From: Channallabes apus
Lineage: Eukaryota; Chordata; Actinopteri; Siluriformes; Clariidae
Assembly (NCBI GenBank): GCA_030522415.1
Contig: CM060109.1
Coordinates: 28,173,392 to 28,237,391, forward strand
DNA length: 64,000 nt
Direction: 5' to 3'
Every line of letters starts with the position of its first letter. Position 1 is the first letter of the stretch. Made by a program: the position numbers and the translations under genes. The notes under the pieces were generated by a model. That model saw only the letters and a program-made list of their open reading frames with translations. It ran no database searches and was not told the origin of the DNA. Of the stretch, positions 61,577 through 64,000 are shown one piece after another.

Positions 61577-64000
61577 ACACAGTTTATTTTTTAGGGATAG
61601 GACAGGATAAGAAATAATGTGGTCTGTTATAAAGAGTAGATCAGATTAAAAGCCTCAAGTGAAAATGTTTAGTAAATCAGAGCATTTTAAAATAAAAAAA
61701 TACTTTTGCATGTGAAATGTCTGTCTTAGTTTGTTCAATTGCTCAACTTAATTAGCTCATTAAATTCTAAATGAATTCTAATTGCTCATAAAAAACTAAA
61801 TTGAATGAGAACTTTGAGTTAATTAATCCTTTTTAGCCCTCATTTGATATTAACCTACACACAATATGAGGTGTCATAAGATCCTGTAATATATGAATAA
61901 GTCATCATTGAAAGAAGTGTTTAAACAGCCGATTGACCGCAAATCCATGCAAATGATGTGCTTTCTGTTTGAAATGTCAATCTGCATTGTTGTCTCCCAC
62001 AGGAATTTCCGTTAGCATATCCACCTTCAGTCTTGTGGCCATAGCAATTGAGAGATACAGTGCTATCTGTAATCCTCTGAAGTCCCGGGCCTGGCAGACC
62101 CGTTCCCATGCATACAGGGTTATCGCTATGACATGGGTTCTATCTTTCCTCATCATGACCCCATACCCAATCTTCTCCTCACTTGTTAGCTACTCCAAAC
62201 CCAACAACATCACCATCCATATGTGCCGCCACGATTGGCCCAAGGATCAGATGAAGCAGGCTTGGTGAGTCTTCTCAATGTTTAGCATGTCATTAAAATA
62301 AATTACATGCATTTGATGAGGTCATAGAATGATTAGAGTTGACCATGAATTTTGAAACATAGTCTGAATTAAGAATGGATTCAGTAAGAATTAATATCAA
62401 ATGGGAGAGAGAATGGCAGTAACACCAGTCTTGCCATTTGTGAAATATTTTCTTTTTTACCTTTATGGGAGAAAAGAATATATTAGTCAATATTAGTCTT
62501 AAGCAGTTTGAGATTTTATTAAGAATTTAAGTTCAATGACATGAACTATCTTATTTCCTCCTTGAGCCTTCTCCTATTCCAAGCCACGGTACACAGGACT
62601 AAAACCTGTAGTGGTTTTGAGATCATCAACTAAAGTTATCATAGCAAGGACTGCCATGATATTTTATTGTGCTTGAAACACAAGTTATATTCAGGTTTCA
62701 CGTTTTATTGTCATATGCATAGTAAAGAAACATGTTCCCCCGTACAATGAAATACTTCCTTTGCTGTCCCCCTAATGAATGCCGCAAAAAAAGTAGAAAA
62801 TAAGCATAAAATAGAATAAAGTAAAAAAATAAATATGGGTATAAAAAGAATAGGTATATAAAAAAAGGATATATATCAAACATAGAATTAAGCCAGAATA
62901 TGAAAATCATGAAAAGGAATGAAATGAATAAGAATATGAAAAAAAACATACACTGGCTCATATTTTTAAGAATGTTGTTCACCCAAACCAGAGCCTTCAT
63001 GGCTCAAATAGATACAAATTATGTCTGCCAGTTAGTCATCAATCCATTTAACTATTTGTCTATTGGACTTATATCCTATTTATTGATTTATTTAAAAAGA
63101 TAAATGGTATACTGTACAAGGTGCACAACTACTTTGATAAGTAATATTTATAAAACTTATGAAAGTGAACGACTCACAGGAGGGGATCCGAGGCCATGCA
63201 GTGTGTTTCTGTATTTGATTCTTCAACTTTCTTCATATGTTTTCAATGTGTTTAGGGCAGGAACCAAATGTTTTAGGGTTCTGTGAGTTTTATATGTGCG
63301 CCTCTGGACTGGAAAAGGAATGGACAACTCTTGGCAGAAGATGATAGAGCTTTAGCATTTCGGCAGAGAGAGATTTGTCTCTAAAGTGTTCCAGGTCTTG
63401 ACATATTGGCACATATACAGTATGAACACAGTGTTCAAGACCATGAACAAAACAGCTTTTCATCCCCATAGTAGTTTCCTGTATTATTATGTAATTTTTT
63501 TGAACATGCAATTTCATATATGTAAATATCAGATATGTAAAATATACAGATGAAAGCAAAAAACTTTTTCATCTTACTTTTCAATACCTTTCTTAAAGAT
63601 GCTGAGTACCTGAGTATTTATTTTCTCTGAGGGACTTGGCAATCAGATGCTAACTTGAGTGATTAGAATGTAATCCAAACTCAGATTAATGTGCAAGAGA
63701 AATTACTTTTAATAGGCATTTGTTATCTAAAGTTTCTATACCTTTGGTCATAAAGTTTCACAAGGCTACTACATGCGATTGGAAACACATTTTAGATTAC
63801 ATTGTCATGTGAAAGTTCAGCACTAATGGTTCCCTCTGATCTTCCAGGTGCATCATGTTGCTGTTGATCCTTTTTGTCATACCTGGAGTTGTGATGATTA
63901 TTGCTTATGGGCTCATCTCCCGGGAGCTATATTGTGGAATACAGTTTGAACTTAAGCAGAGGAAAGGCCATAGTGGTGAGACCCTGTTCCTCCAGTTCAA
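44377..64000 (+). CDS. cckbr: Cholecystokinin/gastrin receptor (CCK2-like), 3' end outside window
   Basis: Class A GPCR for CCK/gastrin peptides, coupled to Gq. Exon 1 is 44377-44527 (51 residues, extracellular N-terminus with four N-glycosylation sequons NLT, NNT, NGS, NGT). Exon 2 is 60986-61234 (TM1-TM2: LLYSLIFFFSIFGNLLIIVV, NSFLLSLAVSDLMMAVFCMP). Exon 3 is 62003-62264 (TM3-TM4 with ERYSAIC, the ERY/DRY motif, and WQTRSHA). Exon 4 starts at 63848 (TM5, VIPGVVMIIAYGLISRELY) and reaches the edge or a possible donor at 63975. Junction phases agree (G|AA, G|GA, TG|G). ERYSAIC, SRELYCGIQFEL and HDWP favour the B type; the MCR in the second extracellular loop resembles the A type. Intron 1 is 16.5 kb and full of transposons. 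Confidence 0.85.
45574..46414 (+). mobile_element. Degenerate Tc1-like transposon
   Basis: Near-terminal CACTGCCCAGCC on the left and GCTGGGCAGTATA on the right are inverted repeats of a Tc1 family. The interior reads a degenerate transposase, for example the SDKWI-like segment and GGGATGTACTGGAGAAGGCT near 46303. Many stops are present. The 45710-45955 frame is probably part of it but shows no intact domain. Confidence 0.55.
46430..46925 (+). pseudogene. Second Tc1-like transposase remnant
   Basis: Plus-strand pieces match the Tc1 catalytic core: GGTGGGAGCATCATGAGATG (VWG region), then TGTTTCAACAAGCCGACGAC in place of FQQDNDP and GAATCATATTGAACATTTATG in place of the region around the catalytic Glu. 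Frameshifts are frequent. The minus-strand open frame at 46660-46941 is a shadow of it. Confidence 0.55.
47530..48000 (+). pseudogene. Third Tc1-like remnant
   Basis: Shows GCAGCATGACAATGCCCC (QHDNAP-like, second Asp region), CAGAGCCCTGACTTCAAACC (SPDLNP-like) and ATAACAGCAAAGGG near the end. It is the same family as 43042-43587 and heavily decayed. Confidence 0.5.
48912..49055 (+). pseudogene. hAT transposase start fragment
   Basis: A 47-codon frame (MAVTEAFAGKSARPKSSK then VWEQFTLNTS) resembling a basic leader and the first aromatic part of a BED finger. It ends in TGA before any zinc-binding cysteine. A GTATGG at the AAG boundary could also be a splice donor of the ancestral gene. Confidence 0.45.
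49695..49941 (-). repeat. 3' LTR of the Gag-IN element
   Basis: A 247-bp LTR with TG...CA ends. The ORF stops 69 bases inside it (49873). A purine-rich GGGTGGGGGCAG tract precedes it. Confidence 0.9.
49873..51396 (-). CDS. Gag fused to an integrase C-terminal tail
   Basis: A 507-codon frame. Residues about 1-60 are a basic leader. About 80-250 form a gypsy-type Gag capsid region (LHLPSYNGAVEPYAFFAQVE, WSPAETAVRVALSLKGAA, LRESLHLRFGAGDRQE). About 250-370 are low-complexity and basic. About 375-435 match the C-terminal part of gypsy integrase (EQVWVCSGWKRGRSPKL, GPCKVLAQLAKFIYRVR, VLLHRDRLAPY). The zinc knuckle, protease, RT, RNase H and catalytic integrase are all absent, and the two ends are joined in frame. 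The ORF ends inside the 3' LTR. It could supply a structural Gag for particles, with a helper giving the enzymes. Confidence 0.8.
   Translation of the reverse strand: MENLEFERTAEDLRKIQEGRRVAARLRKKHLPDGASASKTARQKWSGEMRIPALDLGTEPNGDAAQASEQATAPCRRCALQLHLPSYNGAVEPYAFFAQVELAADFACWSPAETAVRVALSLKGAALRALEDLRADDRKDWAKLRESLHLRFGAGDRQEAACEELAVRERRAFEPLGAFAMDLRGLARRGYPKCEPNKQEELAYHAFLRGLRPPRLREHTRLAAPASLTEALRAAQRAEPITAVHHGERAERSPAARGHSVGESSRGQGYPSRLDSGKVSGVFPGTEGQRTPAAVGRAPVVVPGEPPGSKARRRKERVCRVTPSPRASPAVISPAPPLVKKGPTQRSRAPLQDLRVGAPVERVGVDTHSQERGFAAGEQVWVCSGWKRGRSPKLMSHWVGPCKVLAQLAKFIYRVRLAGRARVLLHRDRLAPYQPHAGETSNSAEAEPPPGQCALQQDPVNADRLHASKTESHGDRGRSQLGWGQCGVGGPAAEDRHALRGFSLSLP
51396..51412 (-). promoter_or_regulatory. 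tRNA-Leu primer binding site
   Basis: The plus strand reads TCCCACTTCTGACACCA, the 3' end of a vertebrate tRNA-Leu (CAA type) including CCA. The complementary minus strand is the primer site. The ORF start codon (51396-51394) overlaps its end. Confidence 0.75.
51414..51660 (-). repeat. 5' LTR of the Gag-IN element
   Basis: A copy of 49695-49941 with no differences seen. One base separates it from the tRNA primer site. Confidence 0.9.
52153..53789. other. Intron 1 of the CCK receptor, no gene recognised
   Basis: AT-rich, with an AT repeat at about 53297-53336 and a T run just after it. The 52166-52384 frame looks like a hAT-transposon remnant at most and is not assigned. Confidence 0.45.
53790..53996 (+). 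mobile_element. tRNA-derived SINE, common teleost type
   Basis: Pol III A box TGGTAGCTCAGTGG (53794-53807) and B box GGTTCAAACCC (53841-53851), then the conserved body CTGTTGGGCCCTTGAGCAAGG, CCTTAACCCTCAACTGCTC and the tail GATAAGAGCGTCTGCCAAATG. The ends AAATGCGTAATTGTAAATAT are typical. No intact target duplication was seen. Confidence 0.85.
53997..54586. other. Intron sequence, no gene recognised
   Basis: AT-rich with an AAAT repeat at about 54447-54490. The minus-strand frame at 54399-54190 has no known domain. Confidence 0.5.
54587..54936 (-). repeat. 3' LTR of the repeat-ORF element
   Basis: A copy of 58805-59154. The ORF ends at 54918, 19 bases inside it. Confidence 0.9.
54918..58802 (-). 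CDS. Tandem-repeat protein of the LTR element, about 1,294 aa
   Basis: One open frame from the ATG two bases inside the 5' LTR (58802; the frame is also open upstream to 58880) to a stop in the 3' LTR. Order: an acidic N-terminus of about 80 residues; two copies of a module of about 60-100 residues with a coiled-coil core (DLREQVQQLQLQFVQVREN, DLREQVLQLQLQFVQVREN); about 20 repeats of SAVHAPTLQE type; four copies of a 23-residue PPPPGFEDSELARQQPLSHA-type unit; then many 10-residue units (SAEYAPTPLS, SALHAPTPLS, SAQAPTQSSS, SAVTAPTPSS and variants); about 8 TSPALPRPS units; and a short unique tail ending GGTVTVDP. Function is unknown. No Gag or enzyme domain was recognised. The unique ends in this frame are why I prefer it over the other open frames. 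Confidence 0.75.
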   Translation of the reverse strand: MLDLPRGMAEDLLLGNYSGGEIIISNELAELLEAGEEHGEMEVEQVWRSGEHIEPASSWEDSMTARERQARRSWEGCGPVIRRTPPRGVSAEGETGGFCRQWAERNEECIHDLREQVQQLQLQFVQVRENQAVVPEAIPLSDLDDALLPRPLPEGGADSTPELSTEDWTPLQHGDEVGFYRQWAESNQERIRDLREQVLQLQLQFVQVRENQSIAPEVIPLPGLDDALIPRPLPEPVAEEDCAPCLREEQNGASIIQSPCKPASAVHAPTLQSSAVHAPTLQESAVHAPTLQESAVHAPTLQESAVHAPTLQESAVHAPTLQESAVHAPTLQESAVHAPTLQESAVHAPTLQESAGHAPTLQESAVHAPTLQESAVHAPTLQESAVHAPTLQESAGHAPTLQESAVHAPTLQLSIVHAPPLQLSAVHAPPLQLSAVHAPPLQLSAVHAPPLQSSAVHAPMLSSPAQAPTTKTPVLPPPPGFEDSELARQQPLSHAPILPPPPGFEDSELARQQPLSHAPVLPPPPGFEDSELARQQPLSHAPVLPPPPGFEDDVELANARHAPEPSSSAEYAPTPLSSAEYAPTPLSSAEYAPTPLSSAEYAPTPLSSAEYAPTPLSSAEYAPTPLSSAEYAPTPLSSAEYAPTPLSNAEYAPTPLSSAEYAPTPLSSAEYAPTPLSSAEYAPTPLSSAEYAPTPLSSAEYAPTPLSSALHAPTPLSSALHAPSPLSSALHAPTPLSSALHAPTPLSSALHAPTPLSSALHAPTPLSSALHAPTPLSSALHAPTPLSSALHAPTPLSSALHAPTPQSSALHAPTPQSSALHAPTPQSSALHAPTPQSSAVTAPPPSSSAVTAPPPSSSAVPAPTPLLSSAKAPTSSSSAVHAPTPLLSSAKAPTSSSSAVHAPTPLLSSAKAPTSSSSAVHAPTPLLSSAKAPTSSSSAVHAPTPLLSFAEAPTQSSSSAQAPTQSSGSAQAPTQSSSSAQAPTQSSSSAQAPTQSSSSAQAPTQSSSSAQAPTQSSSSAQAPTQSSSSAQAPTQSSSSAQAPTSSSSSAQAPTSSSSSAQAPTPSSSAVHAPTPSSSAVTAPTPSSSAVTAPTPSSSAVTAPTPSSSAVTAPTPSSSAVTAPTPSSSAVTAPTPSSSAVTAPAPSSSAVTAPTPSSSAVTAPTPSSSAVTAPTPSSSTSPALPRPSTSPALPRPSTSPALPRPSTSPALPRPSTSPALPRPSTSPALPRPSTSPALPRPSTSPALPPPSTSPAPSPSLLVRRWKVEHWGGCPGPPMMLQRSIFFWGGTVTVDP
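54937..54955 (-). promoter_or_regulatory. Polypurine tract of the repeat-ORF element
   Basis: The minus strand reads a T run, then GGGGGGG, TAC and the LTR start TGTGACG. The chromovirus has GGGGGG, TAC, TGTCATG at the same place. In both, the ORF reads Gly-Gly-Thr-Val across the border. Confidence 0.65.
55046..58026 (-). repeat. Tandem array of 27-, 30-, 60- and 69-bp units
   Basis: Nearly all units are multiples of three bases, so the array stays open in several frames. Plus-strand order: 27-bp units (about 55046-55262), 30-bp units (about 55265-57120, with 60-bp double units at 55980-56220), four 69-bp units (about 57140-57390) and 30-bp units (about 57410-58020). Roughly 90 short units in all. 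Runs of identical neighbouring units suggest recent local expansion. Confidence 0.9.
58794..58803 (-). promoter_or_regulatory. Self-primer binding site of the repeat-ORF element
   Basis: AATGCTAGAC, one base inside the 5' LTR, pairs over 10 bases with GTCTAGCATT at 58953-58944 in the LTR. The ORF start ATG (58802-58800) is inside the site, as in the chromovirus. Confidence 0.7.
58805..59154 (-). repeat. 5' LTR of the repeat-ORF element
   Basis: A 350-bp LTR. On the minus strand it has TATAAATA at 58984-58977, then a perfect 9-bp hairpin (58976-58954), then GTCTAGCATT from 58953, the inferred RNA start. Confidence 0.9.
58977..58984 (-). promoter_or_regulatory. TATA box in the repeat-ORF element LTR
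   Basis: TATAAATA on the minus strand, 31 bases before the self-priming stretch, the same spacing as in the chromovirus LTR. Confidence 0.65.
59160..60985. other. Right part of CCK receptor intron 1
   Basis: AT-rich, with AAT/AAAT repeats near 60575-60640. The open frames at 59309-59536 and 59503-59781 have no recognised domain or splice context. A second AG acceptor-like site lies near 60920, but it does not give the receptor frame. Confidence 0.45.
61235..62002. other. Intron 2 of the CCK receptor
   Basis: Contains a CT repeat at about 61530-61572; nothing else was recognised. GT donor GTAGGC and acceptor CCCACAG are visible at its ends. Confidence 0.6.
62265..63847. other. Intron 3 of the CCK receptor
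   Basis: Contains a dispersed repeat fragment at about 62690-62790 (TTTATTGTCATATGCATAG, CCCCGTACAATGAAATAC), resembling a common fish SINE/LINE tail. The rest is AT-rich. Donor GTGAGT and acceptor CTTCCAG define the ends. Confidence 0.55.

Overview
The window looks like a teleost fish chromosome. It has spliced vertebrate genes with long introns, L2/Mermaid-type tails, Tc1-like and hAT transposons, tRNA-derived SINEs and chromodomain Ty3/gypsy elements. A catfish-like or other otophysan fish is a guess from the repeat flavour only. There are no bacterial features; most long open frames are transposon-derived or shadows.

Host genes. (1) gpr89 (Golgi pH regulator), plus strand, 14 coding exons at 25383-30578, predicted 455 aa. 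Intron 8 has minor-spliceosome (U12) signals and an unusual 3' end. (2) pdzk1 (NHERF3, four PDZ domains), minus strand, 8 coding exons at 34427-31521, predicted 497 aa, convergent with gpr89. (3) A cholecystokinin/gastrin receptor (cckbr-like), plus strand, starting at 44377. A 16.5-kb first intron separates its first coding exon from the transmembrane exons (60986 onward), and the gene runs off the right edge.

Mobile DNA by region. 1-2.1 kb: broken RTE-type LINE with an L2 tail inserted. 2.2-2.9 kb: L2 remnant. 4.1-9.2 kb: a nest in which a 3.5-kb foldback element with arms of about 700 bp contains a Tc1-like element, which contains a tRNA-Gly-derived SINE. 9327-14458: near-intact chromodomain LTR retrotransposon (chromovirus) with matching LTRs. 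15.7-19.5 kb: solo LTR, hAT element, LTR-like fragment, Tc1 fragment. 36.2-40.5 kb: two LINE copies head to head. 43-48 kb: degenerate Tc1-like copies. 48775-52144: a hAT element split by a short LTR element that encodes Gag joined to an integrase tail. 54587-59154: an LTR element without gag or pol that encodes one very long tandem-repeat protein.

The most interesting system is the pair of LTR elements at 9.3-14.5 kb and 54.6-59.2 kb. Both carry a Tf1/sushi-like self-priming signature: a 10-11 nt stretch 31 bp downstream of the LTR TATA box is complementary to the sequence just inside the 5' LTR. Both start their ORF inside that primer site, share the same polypurine/LTR junction, and end their ORF just inside the 3' LTR. 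The second element therefore looks like a non-autonomous partner of a chromovirus in which a repeat ORF of about 1,300 codons has replaced gag-pol. The chromovirus also has a textbook -1 frameshift signal at its gag/pol junction.
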